Shown here in pieces: positions 7,936 to 16,514 of a stretch of DNA of 43,576 nt. The stretch lies in NCBI RefSeq assembly GCF_001942255.1, contig NZ_MKKC01000091.1, positions 1-43,576 on the forward strand, in the 5' to 3' direction. Positions within the stretch are counted from its first letter, which is position 1. Every line of letters begins with the position of its first letter. The notes under the pieces are model-generated. The model was not told the origin of the DNA. It made no database searches and was given only the letters and a program-made list of their open reading frames with translations. The DNA is from Nocardiopsis sp. CNR-923. Its GTDB lineage: Bacteria; Actinomycetota; Actinomycetes; Streptosporangiales; Streptosporangiaceae. The translations under genes and the position numbers were made by a program.

Positions 7936-9419
7936 ACCGACCTTCCTTCCGGACGCGCGACGGGGGAGTAGTGCTCGTCCAGGGTCCACCGCCAGCGTCC
8001 CGGCTCCCCGTCGACGGCGACCTTGCGCGCCGGGGGCTGGCGCTGGGCGTGTGTGGCGGCGAAGTCCATGCAGTAGCCCGCGGTGTTGGCGAAGGCCAGC
8101 AGGTCGCCGGGCCGGGGGTGGCGGGGGAGGAAGACCCTGCGGCGGGTGATGAGGTCGCTCTCCAGACACAGGCTCCCGGTGAGGAACACCCCCGCGGGCC
8201 CCGTCGCCCCGGCGCCGGGACCGCCGGGACCCGGATCGGGGCCCCCGCGGTCCAACAGCACGGGGTCGACGAGCACGCCGTGGTCCTCCAACCCGATGTC
8301 GGTGGCCTTGGCGGCGAGCCGAAGCATGGGTTCGCCCGCCCGCGTGCGACGGGTCTCCAGCACGCGCGCCAGGGTGAGTCCGCACTGGTCGAGCAAAGCT
8401 CGGCCGGGCTCGACGTACAGGTCGTAGAGGCTCTCCAGCAGCAGGGCGCCCAGACCGCGGCCCAGGGTCGGAGCGGTCCGCGACAGCAGGGCGTCCAGGT
8501 AGGCGGGGCCCGCGTCCGGGCGATAGGCGGGGTACAGACCGAGCGAACCGCGCACGGCGCCGCCCTCGGCGCGCAGGCCGTAACCGTGACCGCCCCAGGT
8601 CAGCGGTGGTCGCTCGCCCAGGACGGCCCGGGTCAGCTCGGTGGTGTAGCGGTCCCACCCGTCGCGGTCCTGGACGTAGCCCACCCCGAACCCGCCGCCG
8701 ACGTCGACGATCCGGGGCTGGAATCCCCGGGCGCGCAGGGCGTGCATCGCGTGCAGACAGCCTTCGAGCGCGACGGCCTTCTCGTCGAGGCTGACGGTGT
8801 CCAGGTGGTAGGCGGCGCCGACGGGCTCGATCGCGTCGCGGTGCCGTTCCAGGTCGTCCAGCACACCGTCCAGCGCGGAGGCGGGGACCCCGAACCGGCT
8901 CTCGCGCGACCTGATGGCCACCCCCGGCGCGGTGAACCCGGACAGCCGGACCAGGACGCGTACCGGCGTCAACCGGTGGTCGCGGACCAGGCGCGCGAGT
9001 GTGTCCAGCTCCGCGGGGCCGTCGATGTGGACGGTGGCCCCCGTCAGCGCCGCCAGCCACAGGAAGTCGCTGTCCTTGGGCCCGGAGGCGACGATCCGGT
9101 CACCGGTGAACCCGGCGCCGAGCACGTGCCGCAGTTCGCCGATCGAGGCCACGTCGACGCCCGCGCGAGTCGCCGCCAGCCGCCGGACCAGGGCGCTGGA
9201 GCGGTTGGCCTTGTGCGCGAAGAACTCGCGTCCGCCCAACCGGTGGGCGCGGCGGACGTCGGCGAAGCGCTCGGCGTTGTCCGCGATCCGGTCGGGCAAC
9301 AGGACGTCCAGGGGGGAGCCGAGCGCGTCGGCCAGGGTGTGGAGGAGATCGGACGAGCCCAGAAGGGGCGCCAGCGGGGGTTCCAGCCGCGGTCGCAGGT
9401 ACAGGGGGGCCTCGTCCAC
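7932..9419 (-). CDS. Y4yA-family PLP-dependent decarboxylase-like enzyme
   Basis: A 495-residue alanine-racemase-fold (fold type III) PLP protein related to diaminopimelate decarboxylase and closest by pattern to the Y4yA family. The Schiff-base Lys is Lys70 in EFFAHKANRSSALVRRLA. Also present are GVDVASIGELRHVL, VHIDGPAEL, a VDVGGGFGVGY glycine loop for the PLP phosphate, EPGRALLDQCGLTLARVLE and a late AFANTAGYCMDFAATHAQRQ, which supplies a Cys and a Tyr where decarboxylases have active-site residues. It lacks obvious signs of a lysine-pathway role. The GTG start at 9419 has a GGGGAGGAAG ribosome site. It heads a three-gene minus-strand operon. The product may be a modified amino acid or amine built with sulfur chemistry (inference). 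Confidence 0.85.
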   Translation of the reverse strand: MDEAPLYLRPRLEPPLAPLLGSSDLLHTLADALGSPLDVLLPDRIADNAERFADVRRAHRLGGREFFAHKANRSSALVRRLAATRAGVDVASIGELRHVLGAGFTGDRIVASGPKDSDFLWLAALTGATVHIDGPAELDTLARLVRDHRLTPVRVLVRLSGFTAPGVAIRSRESRFGVPASALDGVLDDLERHRDAIEPVGAAYHLDTVSLDEKAVALEGCLHAMHALRARGFQPRIVDVGGGFGVGYVQDRDGWDRYTTELTRAVLGERPPLTWGGHGYGLRAEGGAVRGSLGLYPAYRPDAGPAYLDALLSRTAPTLGRGLGALLLESLYDLYVEPGRALLDQCGLTLARVLETRRTRAGEPMLRLAAKATDIGLEDHGVLVDPVLLDRGGPDPGPGGPGAGATGPAGVFLTGSLCLESDLITRRRVFLPRHPRPGDLLAFANTAGYCMDFAATHAQRQPPARKVAVDGEPGRWRWTLDEHYSPVARPEGRSV

Positions 9420-9853
9420 CCGGCTCTTCCTCCCCAGAGCGGAACACTCTCGACAGTCCTTCCGACTCCTTTCCAGTTGCCGTGTGCCTTACCCGCGCAC
9501 GATCGCCGCTCCACGCTGCGTGGTGCGGCCGCTGGAGGGGTCTGCCGAGGAAGACGGCACTGCGACCCGCACAAACTATGACCAGGGTCACAGTGCCGAA
9601 GGCGGGGCGGCCCGGCGAGGAGTGGACTCGGAACGGTCGGCTCCGATCGCGCCGCTCACCCGGACGGGGGCAGCCGTCCGGGCGGAGCCCGCCGCGCCGC
9701 GATTCGGGCCGCGAGCGCCTGACCGGCGGACCCGCGCTCGCGGGGGGTACGGGCGCGAACGGTGTCCGAGTGTGGCCAAACGCCTGTGAAACCCCGGTGA
9801 CCTGGTCATAATGAGGCTCCTTCCCGTCATCGGACACGGTTGGGAGATCCCCC
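9420..9853. other. divergent intergenic region (434 bp)
   Basis: No coding frame here shows codon bias or family similarity. The left part must carry the promoter of the minus-strand PLP cassette and the right part that of the FGLLP protein. A possible + strand promoter is TGTGAA at 9785-9790 and CATAAT at 9807-9812 (16-base spacer), about 40 bases before the ATG at 9854. A ribosome site, GGGAG, lies just before that ATG. Confidence 0.4.
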
Positions 9854-12322
9854 ATGGCCTCTTCCCCCAACAGCCGGACCACGACCGCGGACGATCACCA
9901 CGCGCGAGCGTGCCCCGCCCACGCGGCGCGCAGGCTCCCCACACGACGCCTCCCAGCCGTGCTCGCCGCAGCCCTGCTCGCCCTCGGTCCGGTCGGAGCC
10001 CCGGCCTCCGCGACCGAAGCCGACCCGTCCGGGCCCGCCGATCCCTTCGTCGACCAGTTCACGCCGGACCCCGAACTCCAGGAGACTCCCGAGCCCGGGC
10101 ACGCGGCTCGGGAGGTGACCGTGCACGAGCACCTGCTGTGGGCGCCGACCTCGTCGCTCGTCAAGACCGTCGTGGTTCGCGACGCTCCGGCCTGCGCCCT
10201 TCCCGAGGGGGAGGAAGGCCCCTCTGCGGACGGGAGCAGGGGGGTGCGTCTGGACGGCGCGGTGGCCCTCGGAGAAGGGCTCGAAGTCGTTCCGGTGCCG
10301 GAACCGACCGTGTACTACGCCGACCCCGACGACCTCGTCATCGAGTTCGAGGGCGCCCTCGACGCCCCCTGGGGGGAGACGGTCACGATCACGGTCGAGT
10401 GCCTGACGACCGAGGACTCGTGGGTTCCGGTCGGCGAGGGTTCGTACGTCATCCCCCCGCCCTCGGACGTTCTCCCCTTCGGCCTGGACTTCCCCACCGC
10501 GGTCGACTTCGGTCCGGTCGTGGAGAACGGGCGCGTGCCGCTCAGCCTCGCCGAGCTGCCCGCCGACGGGCCGGTTGGGCACCCCTACAGCGACCTGGAC
10601 ATCGCGCAGGTGCGGGCGGACCTGGACGGGGAGCCCGCGACGGTCACGGGGACGGACGAGGACGCGCGGGTCGTGTTCCCGCAGGACGCGGAACCGGGTC
10701 TGCGCCTGCTGACCCTGAGCTACGACGACCCGGCCTACTGGGAGGTCACCGTGCCCGTCATCAACGGGTACGCCGCACCCGCTCCCGCCGCCGAGCCCCC
10801 ACCGGCCGCCGAGGTCGAGGGCGACGGTGACGGCGTCCCCCGGCTGGAGGACCTGCGCACGGACCCCGTCACCCTCCTCATCGCGCTCGCCGTCACCACT
10901 GCCGCGATCGGCGTCGTGTGGCTGCTCGTCGGTTTTCCCTCCGACGTCTTCAACAAGTCGATCGAGGGCAACCAGGGGCGCATCCGCGGCTGGTGGCACC
11001 GCCTCCGTGCCTTCGTGACCGGCCGCCGCGGCGAGCGCCGCGCCCTGCTCACCCCGACCGCGGGAACGGCCTTCGTCGTCTTCTGGATCCTGTCGGCGGC
11101 CCTGCCGGTGCTGCTCAACTGGAACCCCGACCCCGAGGCGAGGCCGCTGCTGGACTTCCTCGCCCTCCTGATCGCCGTGTTCGCCGTCACCGTCGTCTAC
11201 GCGTGGGTGGTCAACGCCCGCGACTGGGCGTGGTCCCAGGTTCCGGGGCGCTTCGAGGTCCTTCCCGCCGGACTGGTCATCGTCGTCGTGTGCTCGGCGG
11301 CCTCCGCCGCGGCGAACTTCGAGCCCGGGTACTTCTACGGCCTCATCGCGGGGTTCGCCGCCGTCGCCGACCGCGCCGCGAGAGTGGACCTGCCCGAGGC
11401 CGAGCGGGACGGTTTCGTCCGGGAGCACGAGGGCCGCGCCACCCGCCTGGGCGCCTTCAGCGTCCTCGCCCTCAGCATCGTGTGCTACCTGTTCTGGAAC
11501 TCCCTCAGCGCGGTCGTCGAGGACGGCGGCGCGCCCCTCGGAGTCCTGCTCATGGAGAAGGCGCTGTTCACCACCACCGTGCTGGGCGTCCAGACCGTCG
11601 TCTTCGGGCTCCTTCCGATGCGGTTCCTGGACGGCCACCGACTCTGGCGCTGGGGCCGGGCGCGGTGGGCGCTGGCCTTCGCTCCGGGCCTGTTCGTCTT
11701 CGTCTACCTGCTCCACATGCACCCGGACCAGGTGGCGGGCAAGACCGCGCCCGAGTCCCTCCTGTCCACGGCCGCGCTCTTCGTCGGGTTCGCAGTCCTG
11801 TCCCTGGCCGTCTGGGCCTTCTTCGTCTGGCGCGCCCGCCGTGCCCCAGCCGACCGGGCCCAGCCCGTCGCGGTGGGCGCGTCGACGTCCGCGGAGGCGG
11901 CCGTGGCCGATCCCGGACCGGCCACGCGGCCCGATCCCGTCGAGGCGGACCCGGTGGCGCCGACGCCTTCGCAGGAGACGGACGAGCCCCCCACGAACAC
12001 GGACGGGGCCGCCCCCGCGGACGGCCAGACGGAGCCGGCGCCCGCCGATCCCGAGCCGACGCCCCCTGAGCCCGGGTCCGGCTCGCCAGACACGGACCGA
12101 GCCGACCCCGCGGGGACCGAGGAGGACGAGTCCGACGAGGAACGGCCGTCAGAGGCCCACCGGGACACGACCGGTGAACCGGACGAGCCTCGGATCACCG
12201 GCCCCTCCGCGGACGGCGACGGTGACCTCGCAACCGGCCCCGTCGAGGTCGCCGCACCGACCGCCACGGATCCGGCACCCGATGACGCCGTCCGCACGGA
12301 GGAACGTTCCCGACAGGACTGA
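9854..12322 (+). CDS. FGLLP-motif secreted/multi-spanning membrane protein
   Basis: An 822-residue protein in three parts. Residues 1-55 are a signal peptide with a twin basic region (RRLPTRRLPAVLAAALLALGPVGAPASA). Residues 60-330 are a predicted extracellular beta-rich region with Ig-like segments and paired cysteines (APACALPEG, TVECLTTED). Residues 335-670 hold about eight hydrophobic spans starting at VTLLIALAVTTAAIGVVWLLVG; a VVFGLLPMRFLDGHRLWRWG segment near 580 carries the FGLLP signature that names a streptomycete family. After the last span (about 670) comes a ~150-residue acidic Pro/Asp/Glu/Thr-rich cytoplasmic tail that looks disordered. The ATG has a GGGAG site. The gene is intact, single and has no close partner. 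The function of the family is not established. Confidence 0.75.
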   Translation: MASSPNSRTTTADDHHARACPAHAARRLPTRRLPAVLAAALLALGPVGAPASATEADPSGPADPFVDQFTPDPELQETPEPGHAAREVTVHEHLLWAPTSSLVKTVVVRDAPACALPEGEEGPSADGSRGVRLDGAVALGEGLEVVPVPEPTVYYADPDDLVIEFEGALDAPWGETVTITVECLTTEDSWVPVGEGSYVIPPPSDVLPFGLDFPTAVDFGPVVENGRVPLSLAELPADGPVGHPYSDLDIAQVRADLDGEPATVTGTDEDARVVFPQDAEPGLRLLTLSYDDPAYWEVTVPVINGYAAPAPAAEPPPAAEVEGDGDGVPRLEDLRTDPVTLLIALAVTTAAIGVVWLLVGFPSDVFNKSIEGNQGRIRGWWHRLRAFVTGRRGERRALLTPTAGTAFVVFWILSAALPVLLNWNPDPEARPLLDFLALLIAVFAVTVVYAWVVNARDWAWSQVPGRFEVLPAGLVIVVVCSAASAAANFEPGYFYGLIAGFAAVADRAARVDLPEAERDGFVREHEGRATRLGAFSVLALSIVCYLFWNSLSAVVEDGGAPLGVLLMEKALFTTTVLGVQTVVFGLLPMRFLDGHRLWRWGRARWALAFAPGLFVFVYLLHMHPDQVAGKTAPESLLSTAALFVGFAVLSLAVWAFFVWRARRAPADRAQPVAVGASTSAEAAVADPGPATRPDPVEADPVAPTPSQETDEPPTNTDGAAPADGQTEPAPADPEPTPPEPGSGSPDTDRADPAGTEEDESDEERPSEAHRDTTGEPDEPRITGPSADGDGDLATGPVEVAAPTATDPAPDDAVRTEERSRQD

Positions 12323-12452
12323 CGGGTCGCCGGGGCCTGGCACGGAACGGCCGGAGAGGCGTTCGGCGCGGCCCCCGGGCGTGGCGCGGTCGACGTCGCC
12401 GTGGGCCGACCGGCGGCCGAGGTGAGCTGACCGCACGGGGGCGGGGAGGGGG

Positions 12453-13075
12453 TTAACCCCGCCGCGCCAGGGCGCGCAGCAGGTACGGCAGGAGGCGGTC
12501 GGCCATGTCCGCGCCCGGGTCGCGCCGGGCACGTGCGGGATGAGGAACGTGTGCGTGAGCATCGGACCGATCACCATCTCCCCGATGACCAGGGGGTCCC
12601 GCACCGGCGCGATCTCTCCGCGCGAGGCGGCCCGTTCCAGCAGCGCCTCCACCCGGTTGCGCAACGGCAGCACGTACGCGTCGAACAGCACGTCCGCCAG
12701 CGCCTGGTTGTGCGCGGCCTCGCCCACGACCGCGCGCAGCAGCCACCCCGAGGGGCCGTCGAGCGCTTGGGCCTTGTCGTGCAGCAGCCGGCTCAGGTCC
12801 GAGCGCAGGCTTCCCGTGTCATGGTCCGGCCCCAGGTCCTCGGCCCAGGCCTGGGTGGCTCCCACCACCAGGTGTTCCTTCGACTGCCAGCGTCGGTACA
12901 GCGTGGCCGTGGACACTCCGGCGCGTTTGGCGACCGCGGCCGTGGTCAGGCCGCTGTACCCGTGCTGCCGGAGCTCGGCGAGGGTGGCGTCCATCAGCGC
13001 ACGGTCCCGGGCGGCGTCCCGCGGCCGCCCCCGTGCGGAGGCGCCGGACGCTCCGGGCAGATGGTCTGTGGTCAT
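12453..13075 (-). CDS. TetR/AcrR-family transcriptional repressor (frameshift near 12522)
   Basis: About 207 residues. The N-terminal DNA-binding domain is clear: DRALMDATLAELRQHGYSGLTTAAVAKRAGVSTATLYRRWQ, with the helix-turn-helix at about residues 43-62. The C-terminal ligand domain (WLLRAVVGEAAHNQALADVLFDAYV, LVIGEMVIGPMLTHTFLI) resembles the TetR_C class seen in drug and aldehyde regulators. Near 12522 the frame shifts in GCGACCCGGGCGC, and the true end reads GADMADRLLPYLLRALARRG with its stop at 12453. The gene is transcribed away from the aldehyde dehydrogenase across a 62-base gap containing an operator-like inverted repeat. It probably represses that enzyme and itself, relieved by a hydrophobic aldehyde or related ligand (inference). 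Confidence 0.88.
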
Positions 13076-13101
13076 GCCGGAATCCTATGTGAGTCGACCC
13101 G

Positions 13102-13131
13102 TTGGAAAAACGAAACAGTGCCGTTTAGTAT
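13102..13131 (+). promoter_or_regulatory. aldehyde dehydrogenase promoter with TetR operator
   Basis: A -35 TTGGAA at 13102-13107 and -10 TAGTAT at 13126-13131 are separated by 18 bases. Between and touching them is AAACAGTGCCGTTT at 13113-13126, an imperfect palindrome (5 of 7 positions symmetric) of the AAACNG...CNGTTT type often bound by TetR regulators. The -10 box is six bases from the ATG, so the message is probably leaderless. Repressor binding here would cover the RNA polymerase site. Confidence 0.55.
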
Positions 13132-13137
13132 CTGTCC

Positions 13138-14549
13138 ATGGTTGACACACAAGCCCACCGTGAACCTCTGACCGACATCGCCGCGATCCCGGGGATCGTC
13201 GACCGACTGCGCGCCGCCTTCGCCGACGGTCGCACCAAGCCCGTCTCCTGGCGCCGAGAGCAACTGCGCGCCCTGCGCCGTCTGCTCGTCGAGGAGCGCG
13301 CCACCCTGGAGCGTGCGCTCCAGGCCGACCTGGGAAAGAGCCCGATCGAGACGCACACCACCGAGATCGGGTTCGTGGTCAAGGAGATCGACCACACCCT
13401 CAAGCACCTCGCGTCCTGGCTGCGTCCCCAGCGCGTCCCGGCGCCGATGGCCCTGGCACCCGCCAAGGCGCGCCGCGTGCGCGAACCCCTGGGCACCGTC
13501 CTGATCATCGCGCCCTGGAACTACCCGGTGAACCTGTCCCTGGCTCCCCTGGTCGGCGCCATCGCAGCCGGGAACACCGCCCTGCTCAAGCCCAGCGAAC
13601 TCGCGCCCGCCACCTCAGCCGCCCTGGCCGAACTGCTGCCCCGCCATCTGGACACCGAGGCGATCGCGGTCGTCGAGGGCGGTGTCCCCGAGAGCACCGC
13701 GCTGCTCGAACAGCACTTCGACCACATCTTCTACACCGGTAACGCGCCGTCGGCCGCATCGTCATGGCGGCCGCCGTCAAGCACCTGACCCCGGTCACCC
13801 TGGAACTGGGCGGCAAGAGCCCCGCCATCGTCGAACCCGGCGTCGACCTGGCCACCACCGCCCGCCGTCTGGCCTGGGGCAAGTACACCAACGCCGGACA
13901 GACCTGCGTGGCCCCCGACTACGTCCTGGCCATCGGCGACGCGGCCGACGAACTCGAACGCGAACTCGCCGCCGCCATCACCGAGATGTTCGGCGACGAC
14001 CCCCGCACCAGTCCCGACTACGGCCGGATCGTCAACGAACGCCACTTCGACCGGATCACCGCACTGCTCGACTCCGGCACCGCCGTCGCCGGGGGTGAGC
14101 ACGACCGCGACACCCTGTACATTGCGCCGACCGTCCTCGGCGGCGTCACCGCCGACACACCCGTCATGGCCGAGGAGATCTTCGGTCCGATCCTGCCCGT
14201 CATCCGCGTCCCCGACCTGGACGCCGCCATCGCCTTCGTCAACGAGCGCGACAAGCCCCTGGCCCTGTACGCGTTCACCGACTCCGAGGAGACCAAGCGC
14301 CGCCTGACCACCCAGACCTCCTCCGGAGGGCTGGCCTTCGGGCTGCCGGTCGCCCACCTGGTCGTGCCGGACCTTCCCTTCGGCGGCGTCGGCGAGAGCG
14401 GTATGGGCGCCTACCACGGGGCGGCCTCCGTCGACACCTTCTCGCACACCAAGTCGGTGCTCGACAAGTCCCTGTTCATGGACACCATGCGGGTCGTGTA
14501 CGCGCCCGTCACCGACCTCAAGGAGCGGATCCTGCGCCGCATGCTCTGA
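13138..14549 (+). CDS. aldehyde dehydrogenase, class 3 type (frameshift near 13748)
   Basis: About 470 residues, the compact length of class 3 (fatty/aromatic aldehyde) dehydrogenases. It oxidises an aldehyde to the acid with NAD(P). Motifs are VLIIAPWNYPVNLSLAPL (cofactor fold), AAGNTALLKPSELAPATSA, LELGGKSPAIVEP (general-base Glu) and YTNAGQTCVAPDYV (catalytic Cys), then EEIFGPILPVI and the C-terminal PFGGVGESGMGAYHG. At 13748 a base is missing in FYTGNA/VGRIVMAAAVKHL, where both flanks are highly conserved, so I treat it as a sequencing error. The start at 13138 (MVDTQAHREPL) follows the -10 box by six bases. It is divergent from the TetR gene, which probably controls it. The substrate could be a lipid-derived or aromatic aldehyde. 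Confidence 0.92.
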
Positions 14550-14567
14550 GCGGACCGGACGGTCGCC

Positions 14568-16142
14568 TCACTCGTGCCGGGCGTCGGTGTACACGTCGCC
14601 CGGCTCCAGCGTGCCGTCGAACAGCTCGGTGACCGACACGAAGTGGAACCCCTGCCGGTGCAGCTCCGCCAAGACGTCCGGGATCGCCCGCACCGACGAT
14701 GCGTGGATGTCGTGGAACAGCACCACGCTGCCGGACGTGCTGTGCTCGATCGCGTACCCGGCCACCTCGTCGGTGTCGCGGCTGCGCCAGTCCATGGTGT
14801 CCACGTCCCAGAGGATGATCGGCAGGCCCACGTTCTTGCGCACGGTCCCGTTCAGCGACCCGTACGGCGGCCGCATCGAGGGCGGGTCCGAACCGGTCAC
14901 CTCGCGCACCGCCCTGTTGGTCCGCGCCATGTCCGACTCGATCGACTCCGCGGACTTCCCGCTCAGGTCGTCGTGGTCCCACGTGTGGTTGCCCAGTTCG
15001 TGCCCCTCCGAGGCCATCCGCCGCACGGCCTCGGGGAACTCGTCGACCAGGGAGCCCAGCACGTAGAACGTCGCCTTGGCGTCGTACTCGTCGAGGGTGT
15101 CCATCAGGGCGTCGGTGTGTTCGCCGGGCCCGTCGTCGAAGGTCAGCGCCACACACTTGAGCCGCTGGCAGTCCAGGGTGTCGCGCTCGTCGGCGGAGCC
15201 ATCACCCAGGGGCACGTCGGGGTCGGGTCCGGACAGCGCCGCCTCCCGGGCACGGAAACCCAGCTCGGACAGGACCTCCTCGGCGGCCTCGGGCTCGATC
15301 GGCAGTACCACCTCCGCGACACCGCCCGACCCCGGCACCTGCGTGGGGTCCATGCGCACGGCCAGACCTCCGCCGGTGCTGAACGCCACGTCCTCCAACG
15401 GGGAGCCCTCCCACGCCTCGGCGACCTCCCGCGCGCGATCGACGTCGAGCAGACCGCCGCGCGCCCCCTCGGCCGCCTCGGCACGCGCTCCCGCACCCGC
15501 GGCTCCCGCCGTGTCGGTGGACTCCGACCCGTCCTCGGACCCGGCGTCGGTGGCCTCGACCTCCTCGCGCGCACGCGCGGCGGCCTCGCCGATCACCCCG
15601 GGCAGTTCCGCCAGGGGCAGGTGGTAGTGCTCCTGGAGCACCTCGGCCAGGTGGACGTGCGCGCGTTCGACGGCCGCCTCGTCGCGGAAGAGCGCCGTCC
15701 AGGGCAGGACCCGTCCGCTGTCGGCGTCGAACCACAGTGTGGAGGACTCCCTGGTCTCCCGCATGCCCGCCGTCGACAGGGCGGTCAGCCGCGCTCCGAC
15801 GACCTCGGTCGAGGCCGCGACCACGGACACGTCCTGCCGCAGTTCGGGGCGCCCGCTCCCGGACAACTCCTGGAGGAAGGCGGTCTGCCGGGCGGCCATG
15901 GCGGTGCGCACCTCCTCGCTGAGCGGGTGTCCCGCGCCCAGCAGTGGATAGCGGTAGCCGACCACGCTGTGCTCGGTCTCGACCGTGTGCTCCCCGACGG
16001 CGAGTCCCGGCACCGCTTCGACCGGGACGCCGATCGCCTCGGCGTGGGGCGGCGCGTGCCCGCCGACGTGGCAGCCGGGCACCAACAGCAGCCCCAGCGC
16101 CGCACCGGCGGAGAGCATTCGTCGCAACAGGGTGTCACACAC
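14568..16142 (-). CDS. lipoprotein polysaccharide deacetylase with DUF3298-like N-domain
   Basis: A 524-residue secreted protein. LGLLLVPGC near residues 16-24 is a lipobox, so it is probably anchored outside the membrane. Residues ~50-190 (HSVVGYRYPLLG, STLWFDADSGRVLPWTALF) resemble the DUF3298/PdaC N-domain found beside peptidoglycan deacetylases. After an Ala/Glu-rich linker comes the NodB domain from ~330: VALTFDDGPGEHTD (catalytic Asp), GHELGNHTWDHDDL (zinc His pair), MRPPYGSLNG, ILWDVDTMDWRSRD and SVVLFHDIHASSV. All five NodB motifs are intact, so it should remove acetyl groups from cell-wall glycans. The GTG at 16142 lies six bases after TAGGGT; an ATG at 16118 is an alternative. Its end faces the aldehyde dehydrogenase stop 18 bases away. 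Confidence 0.9.
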   Translation of the reverse strand: MCDTLLRRMLSAGAALGLLLVPGCHVGGHAPPHAEAIGVPVEAVPGLAVGEHTVETEHSVVGYRYPLLGAGHPLSEEVRTAMAARQTAFLQELSGSGRPELRQDVSVVAASTEVVGARLTALSTAGMRETRESSTLWFDADSGRVLPWTALFRDEAAVERAHVHLAEVLQEHYHLPLAELPGVIGEAAARAREEVEATDAGSEDGSESTDTAGAAGAGARAEAAEGARGGLLDVDRAREVAEAWEGSPLEDVAFSTGGGLAVRMDPTQVPGSGGVAEVVLPIEPEAAEEVLSELGFRAREAALSGPDPDVPLGDGSADERDTLDCQRLKCVALTFDDGPGEHTDALMDTLDEYDAKATFYVLGSLVDEFPEAVRRMASEGHELGNHTWDHDDLSGKSAESIESDMARTNRAVREVTGSDPPSMRPPYGSLNGTVRKNVGLPIILWDVDTMDWRSRDTDEVAGYAIEHSTSGSVVLFHDIHASSVRAIPDVLAELHRQGFHFVSVTELFDGTLEPGDVYTDARHE

Positions 16143-16148
16143 GTGGGG

Positions 16149-16154
16149 ACCCTA
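16149..16154 (-). promoter_or_regulatory. -10 box for leaderless deacetylase gene
   Basis: On the minus strand TAGGGT is followed by CCCCAC and then GTG at 16142. No ribosome site fits, so a leaderless message is likely. This decides the GTG start over the internal ATG. Confidence 0.45.
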
Positions 16155-16286
16155 TCGAAATGACCACCCGAAACGGGCGAAGCGCGACGTGAACCGCACG
16201 GAGTGTCACGAATTGGCGGAGTCCGCTCCGGGGCGGACCGGGTGGACACCCCCGTTGGTACCCCCCAGAGCCAAGGAAGGGCATCC

Positions 16287-16514
16287 ATGAACCACGGCCA
16301 CGGCGCCGGTGGCTACGCGCCGCCTCACGGAGGCGGGTACGGAGCCCTTCCTGGGGGCGCCGGGGCCCGGGTTCAGCCGACGGCGGCGGCCACGATCTCC
16401 CGGACCTGCGCCAGCACCTCGGCGTGCTCGTCCGGGGCCGTCGTCCGGGGCAGGTGGACGTGCCCCGCCGGGATGGAGCGGCCCGACCGGTCGCGCAGCA
16501 GGGTGTTGCGGTAG
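16287..16514 (+). pseudogene. 5' remnant of a Gly/Tyr/Pro-rich protein gene
   Basis: An ATG at 16287 has a textbook ribosome site (AAGGAAGG, six bases away) and opens MNHGHGAGGYAPPHGGGYG, the low-complexity N-terminus seen on many actinobacterial small membrane proteins. After about 28 residues the frame enters sequence that is antisense to the 3' end of the neighbouring pyroglutamyl-peptidase-like gene and loses any protein-like character, stopping at 16514. I read this as the start of a gene whose remainder was removed, with the junction near 16370. It could instead encode a short real peptide of up to 75 residues, and I cannot exclude that. Confidence 0.4.

Noticed and set aside
7971..9581. 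A 536-residue + strand frame
   Set aside because: It mirrors the Y4yA decarboxylase gene, whose own frame has all PLP motifs.
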